A stretch of DNA of 43,951 nucleotides. Origin: Nitriliruptorales bacterium. Its GTDB lineage: Bacteria; Actinomycetota; Nitriliruptoria; Euzebyales; JAHELV01. The stretch spans positions 1-43,951 of the forward strand of contig JAHELV010000006.1 in NCBI GenBank assembly GCA_024644015.1. Reading direction: 5' to 3'. The notes under the pieces are model-generated. The model saw only the letters and a program-made list of their open reading frames with translations, had not been told where the DNA came from and searched no databases. This document shows, piece by piece, positions 8,938 through 21,366 of the stretch; the stretch's first letter is position 1; every line of letters starts with the position of its first letter. Position numbers and translations under genes: made by a program.

Positions 8938-9957
8938 GTGTTGGTGCTTGGTATCGAGACATCCTGTGACGAGACCGCCGCGGCACTCGTCGAGGACGGC
9001 GTGCGCGTCCGGGCCAACGTCATCGGCTCCCAGATCGAGCGCCACCGTCCGTTCGGTGGCGTCGTACCGGAGATCGCCGCGCGTGCGCACGTCGACCTGT
9101 TGTTGCCGACACTCGACGGCGCCCTCGTCGAGGCCGGCGCCACCTACCGTGACGTGGACGCCATCGCCGTGACGGCGGGACCCGGGCTGATCGGATCGCT
9201 GCTGGTCGGCGTGGCCGCCGCCAAGGCGCTGGCGCTCGCGCACGACAAACCACTGATCGGCGTCAACCATCTCGAAGGCCACGTGTGTGCCGCGCAGCTG
9301 GAGTTCGGTCTTCTGGAACCCCCGTTGATCGCGCTGATCGTCAGCGGCGGCCACACGAGCCTGGTGCTCGGCGACACCGACGGCCGGCTCACGACGCTGG
9401 GCTCGACGCTCGACGACGCGGCCGGCGAGGCCTTTGACAAGATCGCACGGTTCATCGGGCTGCCGTACCCGGGTGGCCCCGAGATCGATCGCCTCGCACG
9501 CGATGGCGATCCCGGCGCGGTGCCGTTTCCCCGCGCGCTGCTCCACGACGGGTCCTACGACTTCTCGCTGTCGGGACTCAAGACGGCGGTGATCCGCGAG
9601 TTGCGGCGCCGGCAGGCGGCGGGGGAGTCCATCCCGCTGCCCGATATCGCGGCGTCGTTCCAGGAGGCGCTTGTCGATGTGGCGGTGCGCAAGTCGGTCG
9701 CGGCGGCCGACGAGCACGACGTCGGTCAGGTGCTGCTGGCCGGGGGAGTGGGGGCGAACTCACGGCTGCGGGAACGCATGGGTCAGGCCTGCGCCAAGGC
9801 CGGATTGCGGTTTCTCGCACCGAGCCCTGCGCTGTGCACCGATAATGGGGCCATGATCGCGGCCGCCGGTTGGAACCGTCTGATGAAGGGGGAGCGGTCA
9901 CCGCTGGAGCTGTCCGCGGATCCCGGGTTGGCGCTGCAGGGCTGGTCGACGCCGTGA
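8938..9957 (+). CDS. tsaD: tRNA N6-adenosine threonylcarbamoyltransferase TsaD
   Basis: 339 aa. Catalytic metalloprotein of the t6A complex. It has GIETSCDET at the N-terminus, metal-binding histidines H111 and H115 (HLEGH), SGGHTS and LAGGVGANSRLR. GTG 8938 matches the family N-terminus and has GGAAGG upstream. The TGA stop is supplied by the first bases of a 33-bp repeat that fills the gap to the next gene. Confidence 0.95.
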   Translation: MLVLGIETSCDETAAALVEDGVRVRANVIGSQIERHRPFGGVVPEIAARAHVDLLLPTLDGALVEAGATYRDVDAIAVTAGPGLIGSLLVGVAAAKALALAHDKPLIGVNHLEGHVCAAQLEFGLLEPPLIALIVSGGHTSLVLGDTDGRLTTLGSTLDDAAGEAFDKIARFIGLPYPGGPEIDRLARDGDPGAVPFPRALLHDGSYDFSLSGLKTAVIRELRRRQAAGESIPLPDIAASFQEALVDVAVRKSVAAADEHDVGQVLLAGGVGANSRLRERMGQACAKAGLRFLAPSPALCTDNGAMIAAAGWNRLMKGERSPLELSADPGLALQGWSTP

Positions 9958-10025
9958 GTGCCTCATGTAGCGTCAGCGGTAGGCACCCTGACGTGAGTGC
10001 CTCATGTAGCGTCAGCGGTAGGCAC
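9954..10025. repeat. Two tandem 33-bp hairpin repeats (family A)
   Basis: Identical 33-bp copies at 9954-9986 and 9993-10025 are separated by 6 bp. Each copy contains the arms GTGCCT and AGGCAC around a 17-nt loop. The core CCTCATGTAGCGTCAGCGG is closely related, in opposite orientation, to the triple repeat at 43831-43932. The pair occupies the whole space between tsaD and the GNAT gene, supplying the tsaD stop and ending 5 nt before the next ATG. It resembles REP/BIME-type intergenic palindromes; no transposase is nearby. Confidence 0.85.
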
Positions 10026-10030
10026 ACGTC

Positions 10031-10897
10031 ATGACGCTGGCGGCGTCGCGCGAACCGCGGGCCGCCCGGCTGACGCGGGAGCAGATCGGGGACCTGACCT
10101 TCGAGCTCGAGCACGACTTCGGCCGCGCCAGCACGCGCGTCGAGGGCACCGTCGCCCACCAGTTCCTGCTCGATGCGCTCGATCGTGGTGAGCACCGGAC
10201 GATGACGGTGTGGCCGCCCTCGGGGCAGCCACAGGGGGTGTGCTTCGTCGGCGCGGGTGGCCTGATCGTGCCCGGTGGGCTGCCGAGCGCCGCCGAGCCT
10301 CTCGCCGATGCGGTGCGCTCGTCGGGATGGCGTGTGCTGGTGGGCGACATGACGATCGGGGAGGCGATCGTCAACGACACGGGCGCCGGCCTGTTCCGAC
10401 GACGACCCTACGCGCGCGAGCAGCGGCTGATGGTGGCCGACCGACGAGTGCCGGCGCCGCAGTGGACCGGCCTGCGGCGCGCCCAGGCCTCGGACGTCGA
10501 GCCACTGACGGAATTCGCGTGTGGCCTGCACGTCGAGGACCAGATGGGCCCGCCGCTGTCGCGCAGCGGCCGTTCGTCGGTGCGGCAGCGGGTGATGAGC
10601 AGTGTGCGGCGCGGCTCGAGTTGGGTGGTCGACGAGGACGGACGCGTCGTCGCCAAGATCGATGTATCGATCGAGAGCCGACGCCGCGGGGCGCAACTGG
10701 CCGGCGTCTACGTCGACCGACGGTGGCGGGGCCGTGGCGTGGCCCGTCGGGCGATCGCCGATCTGACGGGTCGCCTGCTCGACGCCGGCCTGCCCGCCGT
10801 GACGCTGCACGTGCGCGCTGACAACGGCGCGGCGATCCACGCATACGAGGCGGCCGGGTTCGTCCAGCGGCGCCGCTGGGTGCTGGCGCTGCGCTGA
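10031..10897 (+). CDS. GNAT N-acetyltransferase with N-terminal DUF4081-like domain
   Basis: 288 aa. The C-terminal half (about 155-288) is a GNAT domain: YVDRRWRGRGVARRAI binds acetyl-CoA and LHVRADNGAAIHAYEAAGF is the family C-terminal motif. The N-terminal half resembles the DUF4081 domain found before GNAT in actinobacteria. Substrate unknown. The start region lies directly after the family A repeat, whose GGTAGG might act as a weak ribosome binding site. Confidence 0.8.
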   Translation: MTLAASREPRAARLTREQIGDLTFELEHDFGRASTRVEGTVAHQFLLDALDRGEHRTMTVWPPSGQPQGVCFVGAGGLIVPGGLPSAAEPLADAVRSSGWRVLVGDMTIGEAIVNDTGAGLFRRRPYAREQRLMVADRRVPAPQWTGLRRAQASDVEPLTEFACGLHVEDQMGPPLSRSGRSSVRQRVMSSVRRGSSWVVDEDGRVVAKIDVSIESRRRGAQLAGVYVDRRWRGRGVARRAIADLTGRLLDAGLPAVTLHVRADNGAAIHAYEAAGFVQRRRWVLALR

Positions 10898-10917
10898 GCA
10901 CGCCCGCGCCGGTGTCC

Positions 10918-10933
10918 CCGCAGACTCCTGCGG
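10918..10933. terminator. Bidirectional hairpin between GNAT gene and bldD
   Basis: Perfect 6-bp stem CCGCAG / CTGCGG with loop ACTC in the 46-bp gap between convergent genes. No T-tract. Confidence 0.4.
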
Positions 10934-10943
10934 CCGTGTGGCG

Positions 10944-11432
10944 CTACAGGCGGGGCTGGTGCAGCAGACCCTCGTCTTCGAGGCGTCCCACGAGCTCGTC
11001 GGGCTCGGTTCCGTAGATGACCGACAGCGCGCGCAGGTCCTCACCGCGGATGGTCAACACGTTGCCGTTGTAGTCACCGCGCTGCATCTGGATCGTGTGC
11101 GCGAACCGCGAAACCGGCTTGAGGTCGGGATCGAGCCCGTCGCTCGCGAGCTGACGGAGGTCGAGCATGACCTTCGCACTCGACGATCCGTTCGCCGCGC
11201 CTGCCAGCTCTTCCTTGGGCAGCAGTTCGGACACCGGAACGTTGTAGAAGTCACTGAGCTCCGCGAGCTTGGCCACCGACACGGCCCTGTCGCCCCGCTC
11301 GTAGGAACCGACGACGACGGCTTTCCAACGGCCCTGTGACATCTCCTCGACCTGCTGGAGAGTCAGTCCCTGCTGTTGCCGAATCGCTCGTAGGCGCGCC
11401 CCGAGTCGCTTCTGGTATTCGTTGGCTACCAA
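10944..11432 (-). CDS. bldD: BldD-like c-di-GMP-responsive transcriptional regulator
   Basis: 162 aa. The N-terminal HTH (about 8-70) carries the block SQGRWKAVVVGSYERGDRAV, nearly identical to what I recall of Streptomyces BldD. The C-terminal domain has the c-di-GMP signature RxD-X8-RxxD intact: R118-G-D120 and R129-G-E-D132. In Streptomyces, tetrameric c-di-GMP drives BldD dimerisation and repression of developmental genes; what it controls here is unknown. TTG 11432 is chosen because a strong AGGAGG lies 7 nt upstream and no ATG/GTG fits. A GGDEF-EAL gene lies 2.6 kb downstream. Confidence 0.92.
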   Translation of the reverse strand: MVANEYQKRLGARLRAIRQQQGLTLQQVEEMSQGRWKAVVVGSYERGDRAVSVAKLAELSDFYNVPVSELLPKEELAGAANGSSSAKVMLDLRQLASDGLDPDLKPVSRFAHTIQMQRGDYNGNVLTIRGEDLRALSVIYGTEPDELVGRLEDEGLLHQPRL

Positions 11433-11522
11433 CCGTATGCCTCCTCGAGCGCATCAGAACTCTGCGACAGCGGTGGTACGCCTGATGGGCGCGCGATTCC
11501 GCCTCCCACTACCCGTCAAAGC

Positions 11523-11550
11523 ATGATAACACATCCTTACAGATAGTGAA
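11523..11550 (-). promoter_or_regulatory. Candidate bldD promoter
   Basis: On the minus strand TTCACT (11545-11550) and TATCAT (11523-11528) are spaced 16 bp apart, in an AT-richer patch about 90 nt upstream of the bldD start. It matches the housekeeping sigma consensus 4/6 and 5/6. Confidence 0.5.
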
Positions 11551-11729
11551 GACGGTGCCGCTTGTCCGGTGGGCGGAGCGCCAGGCGCACACGCCGTGAC
11601 GACGTTGGCGGGACGCCAACGAATCGCCGAGCACGGCCCGCCGTCAGAAGTTGAGCCACATACGCGCAGGTTCAGAGAGACTTCATCGGCCATGCTTGCA
11701 CTCGAGGGCAGGTGTTGCTAACGTTCTGA

Positions 11730-11756
11730 TTGGCACTCCCGGTATACGAGTGCCAA
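11730..11756 (+). promoter_or_regulatory. CIRCE operator (HrcA binding site) of groESL
   Basis: Perfect inverted repeat TTGGCACTC - 9 nt - GAGTGCCAA, differing from the CIRCE consensus TTAGCACTC-N9-GAGTGCTAA only by a symmetrical A-to-G / T-to-C pair. It lies 95 nt before groES. The TATACG inside the spacer and arm may be part of the -10 region, so HrcA would block RNA polymerase. hrcA is not in the window. Confidence 0.92.
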
Positions 11757-11850
11757 CACCCCCCATGCAACCCCGTTGCGGGTTGCGTCCCAAGACCCAC
11801 AACAGTTCGCGATCGGCATTCTGCCGAGTCGACGAAGCGAAGGAGGAGGC

Positions 11851-13846
<1,996 letters not shown>

Positions 13847-13861
13847 GGCCCGAACGCCGGC

Positions 13862-13877
13862 TCCTCATCGCTGAGGA
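13862..13877 (+). terminator. Small hairpin after groEL
   Basis: Perfect TCCTCA / TGAGGA stem with TCGC tetraloop, 15 nt past the groEL stop. It precedes a stronger hairpin at 13905. Confidence 0.35.
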
Positions 13878-13904
13878 CGCCACAGCACTGCGACACGCAT
13901 CACC

Positions 13905-13935
13905 CAGGAAGGGCGGCCCGGCGCCGCCCTTCCTG
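13905..13935 (+). terminator. Strong stem-loop terminator of groESL
   Basis: Perfect 13-bp GC-rich stem (left arm 13905-13917, right arm 13923-13935, loop CCGGC), flanked by a further CATCAC / GTGATG pairing. There is no T-tract, as is usual for actinobacterial hairpin terminators. Confidence 0.75.
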
Positions 13936-14015
13936 CTGCGTGATGTCGGGCAGAGGCGTGAAGGCGGCGGTCCCGGGGCCGACGGTGCAGGTAGCACCCT
14001 TCGACCGAGACCGGG

Positions 14016-16076
14016 ATGGCTGCCACGGACACACAAGCGCCACGCCTGCAGACGCATCAGCTCGTGTTGCTGATCGTCGTTGCGAGCGGTCTGGTGAGTG
14101 CGGTCGCCGGAGTCGCGTACCGCAACCCGGGCTGGATCGTTGCTGGTGTCATCGCGCTCGGCGGCGCGTGGTTGACCATCGGGCGGTGGTCCTGCTGGTC
14201 GGTGGACGCCGAGGTCGTCGCCCAGCTCGACGAATGGGTGACCGACATCGATCCCGGCGCCGCGACCGAGACCATCGCCGGCCCCGCGCTGGACGCTGCG
14301 TGCATGCTTGCGGGCGCACGTCGCGCGGAAATCGTGTTGTTCCGCGAGGGCGTCGGCTGGCACCTGCGTCACCGGGGCGGTGACGCTCACCCGGGCTGGC
14401 ATCCGTTGGCCGAGCCGCTGACGCTCGCGGGCTTCCACGCCGACCTGGCGCACGGCGCCGGCGGGCGACGGCTGCGCCCCCGGCGCCGCGGAGAGTCCGA
14501 GGACGACGCCCGGATCCGCGCGGAGCTGTTGGACGGCACAACCGGTCCCGCACTCATCGTGCCCGTGCACGGCTACCACGCACGCGGCACCCTGCTGGTC
14601 GCCGACCCGGTCGGGCGGCGCTTTTCGCCGCTCGCGGAGGCGAGGCTGCAGCTGCTGGCCGCGCACCTCGGCGGTCAGCTCGACGCGAGCCTGCTCGCCG
14701 AGCAGGTACGCAACGAGACGGACCGCAAGCTGCGAACCGCGACGACCGACGTGCTCACCGGGCTGCCCAACCGGGCCGTGTTCGTCGAGCGGGTCGATGA
14801 CGCCGCACGACTGTCATCTCCCACGTTGCTGATGGCCGTCCTGCTGGTCAACCTCGACCGGTTCCGTGAGATCAATGCCACGTTCGGCCACCAGGTCGGC
14901 GACCATCTCCTCAAGCAGTTCGGTACGCGCCTTCGTGATGCGCTGCCGGTCACCGCGACGGTTGCGCGTCTCGGGGGCGACGAGTTCGCGGTGCTGCTCT
15001 GCGAGCTGCACGACCGGCACTCGGCAGCAGTCGTTGCAGCGGATCTGCTCGAAGATGTGACACGGCCCTACGAGGTCGGTGACGCGTCGTTGCAGCTCGA
15101 GGCCAGCATGGGCGTCGCACTCGCGCCCATCCACGCCGACGACGCGACACTCCTGCTGCAACGGGCCGACATCGCCATGGACGCCGCCAAGAGTGCCCGC
15201 AGCGGGGTCGAGATCTACGATCCGAACCGTAGTGCGCAGGACGGCGGGCAGCTGCGGTTGCTGGCCGACCTGCGCCGTGCGATCGACGACAGCGAGCTGA
15301 CGCTGGTCTATCAGCCGAAAGCGGCACTGCGCTCGCACGCCGTCCACGGCGTCGAGGCGCTGCTGCGCTGGACCCATGACGGACGCGGTCGCATGTCGCC
15401 GGGCGAGTTCATCCCGATCGCCGAGCGGACCGGGCTCATCCACCCGCTGACCCGCTGGGTGCTGCGCAGCGTGCTCGAGCAGCAACGGGCGTGGTTGTCG
15501 TCCGGCATCGCGCTCGAGGTGGCCGTGAACCTGTCGGCGCGCAACCTCCTGGACGGATCGTTGCCGGGCGAGATCGCGGACATGCTCCGCGAGTACCGAC
15601 TGCCCGCGGAGATGCTGCGGCTGGAGATCACCGAATCGAGCATCATCGTCGACCCCGGTCGGGCCGAGGTGGTGCTCGCCGATCTGCACCGCCTGGGCAT
15701 CAGCCTGTCCATCGACGACTTCGGAACGGGCTACTCGTCGCTGGCGCACCTGTTGCGCCTGCCGGTCGACGAGATCAAGATCGACCGGTCGTTCGTCAGT
15801 GGCCTGCTGGAACGCCACAGCGAAGCCGCCATCGTGCAGGCGACGGTCGACCTCGGCCGTCGGCTCGCGATGACCGTGACCGCCGAGGGCGTCGAGGATC
15901 GCGACACGTGGGACAAGCTGGCCGAGCTGGGCTGCGACGTCGGCCAGGGGTTCTGGTTCGCGCGTCCCATGTCAGCCGACGCACTCGAGCGCTGGCTCGT
16001 CGACAAGCGCACGGAGCGCCTCGAGACCGCAGCTGGGCCGCCGCCGGATCAGCAGGTGCGCAGTACCACCGCCTGA
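14016..16076 (+). CDS. Membrane-bound GGDEF-EAL protein (diguanylate cyclase / c-di-GMP phosphodiesterase)
   Basis: 686 aa. Two N-terminal membrane helices (about 15-35 and 39-56) are followed by a GAF-like region (about 70-230) and GGDEF (about 240-405) with an intact GGDEF at 320-324. The inhibitory RxxD site is absent (PVTA at that position). The EAL domain (about 415-665) has E447-A-L, N505, E540, D567-D568, K588, E624 and Q644, so phosphodiesterase activity is expected. The protein may make or break c-di-GMP; sequence alone favours an active EAL. It lies near bldD, whose product binds this messenger. ATG 14016 has only a weak ribosome binding site. Confidence 0.9.
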   Translation: MAATDTQAPRLQTHQLVLLIVVASGLVSAVAGVAYRNPGWIVAGVIALGGAWLTIGRWSCWSVDAEVVAQLDEWVTDIDPGAATETIAGPALDAACMLAGARRAEIVLFREGVGWHLRHRGGDAHPGWHPLAEPLTLAGFHADLAHGAGGRRLRPRRRGESEDDARIRAELLDGTTGPALIVPVHGYHARGTLLVADPVGRRFSPLAEARLQLLAAHLGGQLDASLLAEQVRNETDRKLRTATTDVLTGLPNRAVFVERVDDAARLSSPTLLMAVLLVNLDRFREINATFGHQVGDHLLKQFGTRLRDALPVTATVARLGGDEFAVLLCELHDRHSAAVVAADLLEDVTRPYEVGDASLQLEASMGVALAPIHADDATLLLQRADIAMDAAKSARSGVEIYDPNRSAQDGGQLRLLADLRRAIDDSELTLVYQPKAALRSHAVHGVEALLRWTHDGRGRMSPGEFIPIAERTGLIHPLTRWVLRSVLEQQRAWLSSGIALEVAVNLSARNLLDGSLPGEIADMLREYRLPAEMLRLEITESSIIVDPGRAEVVLADLHRLGISLSIDDFGTGYSSLAHLLRLPVDEIKIDRSFVSGLLERHSEAAIVQATVDLGRRLAMTVTAEGVEDRDTWDKLAELGCDVGQGFWFARPMSADALERWLVDKRTERLETAAGPPPDQQVRSTTA

Positions 16077-16089
16077 GCATACGAGAGGC

Positions 16090-16109
16090 GTGCCCCACGT
16101 TGTGGGCAC
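16090..16109. terminator. Hairpin between convergent GGDEF-EAL and uxs genes
   Basis: GTGCCCCAC / GTGGGCAC stem with one bulged C and a short GTT loop in the 65-bp gap between convergent genes. Confidence 0.45.
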
Positions 16110-16141
16110 GGCCCGTGGCGATGGCGACGTGCGCGCAGGCG

Positions 16142-18544
<2,403 letters not shown>

Positions 18545-18585
18545 CGCCCCCTCCCGGTCGAGTCGGCGGCGTGAAGGAGGTGCAG

Positions 18586-18996
18586 GTGCCAGTCTTTCCG
18601 AGCACGGAGTGGATCGACGAGTTCTGTCAGCAGCTCGCCACACATCCGCGCTCCGCCGACGTGGCGCACAACCTCGGTGGGGTCTACCGTTTCGTGGTCG
18701 ATGCCGGCGGGGTGATCTCCGAGCGCCAGACCTACGAGGTGCTGTTGTCGGTCGATGAGGGCACGGCGCGCGCGGAGCAGATCACCGCCGCCACGTCGCC
18801 CCGGATCACGGTCCGAACGGACTACCGGCACTGGTGGCAGTTGCTGAACGGAAAGCTGGACCTCGGGCAGGCGATGCTGTTCGGTCGGCTGCGCGTCAGC
18901 GGCGATGTCGCTGCGCTGCTGAGCGCACGTGGTGATGTCGATGTCGTCATCGACGCGCTGCGGGGCGTTGACACCGAGTGGCTGGAGGTCTGGTGA
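18586..18996 (+). CDS. SCP2-like sterol-binding-fold protein
   Basis: 136 aa. The fold is suggested by [14 protein letters not shown], the [30 protein letters not shown] region and the LGQAM...GRLRVSGD motif typical of SCP2 domains, which bind lipid-like ligands. GTG 18586 is chosen because AAGGAGG lies 5 nt upstream; an upstream GTG at 18571 would place that site inside the gene. It is divergent from uxs (41 bp apart) and overlaps the DUF4012 gene by 4 nt, so the two are coupled. Ligand unknown. Confidence 0.7.
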   Translation: MPVFPSTEWIDEFCQQLATHPRSADVAHNLGGVYRFVVDAGGVISERQTYEVLLSVDEGTARAEQITAATSPRITVRTDYRHWWQLLNGKLDLGQAMLFGRLRVSGDVAALLSARGDVDVVIDALRGVDTEWLEVW

Positions 18997-20879
18997 GCCA
19001 CGCCGCCCGTCGGGCGCTGGCAATCTTTCTGGCGGTCGTGCTGCTCGAGGTGATCGTCGTGCTCGTCGTCGCGGCGTGGGCGCTGGTCGCTGCACGTGGC
19101 GAGCTCGACGAGGCCCGTCGCCACGCTGTCGCCGGACAGGCGTCCGTGCGTGACATCGATCTCGAGCACGCGCAGACATCGCTCACGGCGGCGGCGACCC
19201 ACTTCGACCGCGGTGCGGCGGCGTTGCGCAACCCGGCCGTGCGGATCGTGGCGACCGCGCCGGTCATCCGCGAGAACGTCCGGACCGTCGAGGCGCTGGC
19301 GGTGTCAGGCGGCATCGTGGCCGACACCGGTGCCGACCTTCTCACGACCATCAACCAGCAGCCGGACGGGCTCAGCTCGTTCCTCCCGTCCGATGGACGC
19401 TTCCCCGTGAACCGGCTCGCGCTGCTCGCCCGGCGCGCAGGCACGGCGAAGCGACGACTCGCCGACGCCGCGGCGACGATGGACGCCGTTCCCGGGGAGC
19501 GCCTCGTGGGTCCCGTGAACACCGCGCGGCGGCAGTTCGAGGATGAGCTCACGCGGTCCCGCGAGCTCGTCGGTTCGGCGGCGGCCGCCAGTGGAGCGTT
19601 CGCCGATCTGCTCGGCGGCGATGGTCCGCGCAGGTACCTGTTCGGCGCGCAGAACCCGGCGGAGCTGCGCGGGACCGGCGGCTACATCGGCGCCTATGCC
19701 GTGGCCACCTTCGATCGTGGACGCTTCCGTCTCAGTGACTTCGTGCCGATCCAGCAGCTGCGCAGCGTCCCGCTCAGCGACGTCCCACCGCCGAGCAGCG
19801 ACTACGCCGCCCGCTACAACCGGTACGGCGGCGCCGGGTTCTGGCCGGCCGTCAATGCGACGCCGGACTTCCCGTCGGCCGCCGAATCCATGGTCAGGTT
19901 GTACGGCCGCACGGAGGGTGTCGATCTGGACGGCGTCGTCGTCGTGGATCCCTACGCACTGCAGGCTCTGCTGGACATCGTCGGAGACGTGCGGGTGCCC
20001 GGCATCGGATCGGTCACCGCGGACGACGTGGTCGACGTCGTGAGCAACGAGGCGTACGCCGAGTTCTCGACGCCGCAGGACCGCAAGGAGGTGCTGGGTG
20101 CCGTGGCAGGGTCCGCCCTGCACCGGCTGCTCGACCCGCGGCGTGCGATGGATCCCCAGGAGCTGTTCGACACACTCGTGCCGGTCGGGCGCGATCGCCA
20201 CCTGCTGCTGTACAGCAGACGACCAGCCGTTCAGGACGCGCTGCGCAGCCTCGACCTCGCCGGAGCGCTCATCGAGCCGACCAGCGACACCGTTTCCGTC
20301 GTCGTCAACAATGCCGCCGTGAACAAAGTGGACTTCTACGTCGACCGTTCGGTCGACTACCGGGTGCGCCTGCGACCCGACGGCTCGGCGACCGCGACGC
20401 TGCGGGTGACCTTCCACAACCGCGCACCGGCGCGCGGACCTGGAGACTACGTGCTCGGTCCACGGGTCGCCGGCCTGCGGGCGGGTGACGACCGCAGCCT
20501 GGTGAGCGTGTTCTGCGGTAGGTGCGTCCCAACCGGAGGTGATCCGCCGCTGGGGACCAACGAGCGCAAGGCCATGGTGCTCGAACAGGAGCTCGGACAC
20601 ACCGTCGCCAGCACGCTGATGACGGTACCGCGGCGATCCCGCAGGTCCCTCACGCTGTCGTGGAGCCTCACCGACGCCTGGTCGGTCGACAACGGCTGCT
20701 ACACGCTCAGTTACCTCGCCCAACCGACCATCCGCGACACCGACCTCCGCGTCTCAGTCCAGGCCCCACCCGATCATCGGCGAACGACCGATCCCGACGC
20801 AGGCGATCTGCTGTTCGAGGGCTCTGCGCGGGGCCTGGCGACGATGCACGCTTGCTACTCAGCGTCAGATGACGCATAA
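18993..20879 (+). CDS. DUF4012 membrane-anchored extracytoplasmic protein
   Basis: 628 aa. One N-terminal membrane helix (about 7-33, IFLAVVLLEVIVVLVVAAW) leads into a coiled region and the DUF4012 core: GPRRYLFGAQNPAELRGTGG followed by YIGAYAVATF. Most of the protein would lie outside the membrane. DUF4012 genes are common beside exopolysaccharide genes in actinobacteria and Gram-positives; the biochemical role is not established. GTG 18993 has GGAGG 4 nt upstream and overlaps the SCP2-like stop (GTGA). Confidence 0.82.
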   Translation: MSHAARRALAIFLAVVLLEVIVVLVVAAWALVAARGELDEARRHAVAGQASVRDIDLEHAQTSLTAAATHFDRGAAALRNPAVRIVATAPVIRENVRTVEALAVSGGIVADTGADLLTTINQQPDGLSSFLPSDGRFPVNRLALLARRAGTAKRRLADAAATMDAVPGERLVGPVNTARRQFEDELTRSRELVGSAAAASGAFADLLGGDGPRRYLFGAQNPAELRGTGGYIGAYAVATFDRGRFRLSDFVPIQQLRSVPLSDVPPPSSDYAARYNRYGGAGFWPAVNATPDFPSAAESMVRLYGRTEGVDLDGVVVVDPYALQALLDIVGDVRVPGIGSVTADDVVDVVSNEAYAEFSTPQDRKEVLGAVAGSALHRLLDPRRAMDPQELFDTLVPVGRDRHLLLYSRRPAVQDALRSLDLAGALIEPTSDTVSVVVNNAAVNKVDFYVDRSVDYRVRLRPDGSATATLRVTFHNRAPARGPGDYVLGPRVAGLRAGDDRSLVSVFCGRCVPTGGDPPLGTNERKAMVLEQELGHTVASTLMTVPRRSRRSLTLSWSLTDAWSVDNGCYTLSYLAQPTIRDTDLRVSVQAPPDHRRTTDPDAGDLLFEGSARGLATMHACYSASDDA

Positions 20880-20972
20880 TGGTCCACACTGTTAGTGGCG
20901 GGAATACGTAATGTAACATCACTGTGTGTGCGGGACGGCGGGATATGTCGTCGGCTGACCATCGGGGTTCAA
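20880..20972 (+). promoter_or_regulatory. AT-richer leader upstream of the LAATG protein
   Basis: Base composition drops sharply here. It contains TACGTA (20905-20910), the palindrome ATGTAACAT (20911-20919) and two CACTGT words 33 bp apart. It probably holds a promoter or operator, but no sigma-factor consensus can be assigned. Confidence 0.35.
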
Positions 20973-21269
20973 ATGCGTAGGTTCGTGCTGATCATCGGTC
21001 TGCTCGCGGTCATGCTGTTCGCGGGTGCCATGCCCGTGTTCGCGTCCGACGGCGACCTTCTGGGGTCCGGTATGGTGGCTCCCGACGACGGCGAGGCCGC
21101 CGCTTCGGTCAAGTCGCTTGCCAGCGCGACGCAGGTGAGCGAGGTCGTCGGCGAGGATGCGCTGGCCGCAACCGGGCTCGACTCGGGCGTCATGCTGATC
21201 GTCGGCCTGGGTCTGGTGACCGCGGGCGGCGCTGCCGTCGCGACATCGCGAAAGCGCGCACGACAGTAG
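20973..21269 (+). CDS. Small secreted protein with LAATG sortase (class E type) sorting signal
   Basis: 98 aa. A signal peptide (1-24, RRFVLIIGLLAVMLFAGA, cleavage after VFA) is followed by about 39 residues of acidic, Ala/Ser-rich sequence. Then comes LAATG (64-68), a hydrophobic helix (71-90) and the basic tail RKRAR. LAXTG plus helix plus positive tail is the signature of class E sortase substrates in actinobacteria. The processed product would be only about 43 residues, attached to the wall. ATG 20973 is chosen for its clean signal peptide; the ribosome binding site is poor. No sortase gene is in the window. Confidence 0.7.
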   Translation: MRRFVLIIGLLAVMLFAGAMPVFASDGDLLGSGMVAPDDGEAAASVKSLASATQVSEVVGEDALAATGLDSGVMLIVGLGLVTAGGAAVATSRKRARQ

Positions 21270-21287
21270 CCGACGGGCACCCCAGCG

Positions 21288-21313
21288 CCGGCGCACCTCC
21301 GACGGTGTGCCGG
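21288..21313 (+). terminator. Candidate hairpin between LAATG gene and ugd
   Basis: CCGGCGCAC / GTGTGCCGG stem (8 of 9 pairs) with an 8-nt loop, 18 nt after the stop. It could limit read-through into ugd. Confidence 0.4.
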
Positions 21314-21366
21314 TGTGTCCATGTACGTCGAGGCCGCACGTGAAGTGACAGAACAGAGGAGTCATC

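Larger units (their letters stand above)
11433..11850. other. Divergent bldD-groES intergenic region
   Basis: 418 bp with no convincing gene. It holds the candidate bldD promoter at 11523-11550 and the CIRCE operator at 11730-11756. The rest, 11560-11710, shows no recognisable feature. Confidence 0.7.

Noticed and set aside
9954-10025. Riboswitch or attenuator before the GNAT gene
   Set aside because: Two identical short hairpins with a relative behind carD fit a repeat family, not a ligand-binding RNA.
9578-11044. Long minus-strand reading frame across the repeats
   Set aside because: It is antisense to tsaD and the GNAT gene, has low-complexity composition, and the repetitive part is only the hairpin repeat read in reverse.
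11590-11650. BldD operator upstream of its own gene
   Set aside because: GTGACGACG-like words occur but no paired AGTGA...TCACC arrangement could be found.
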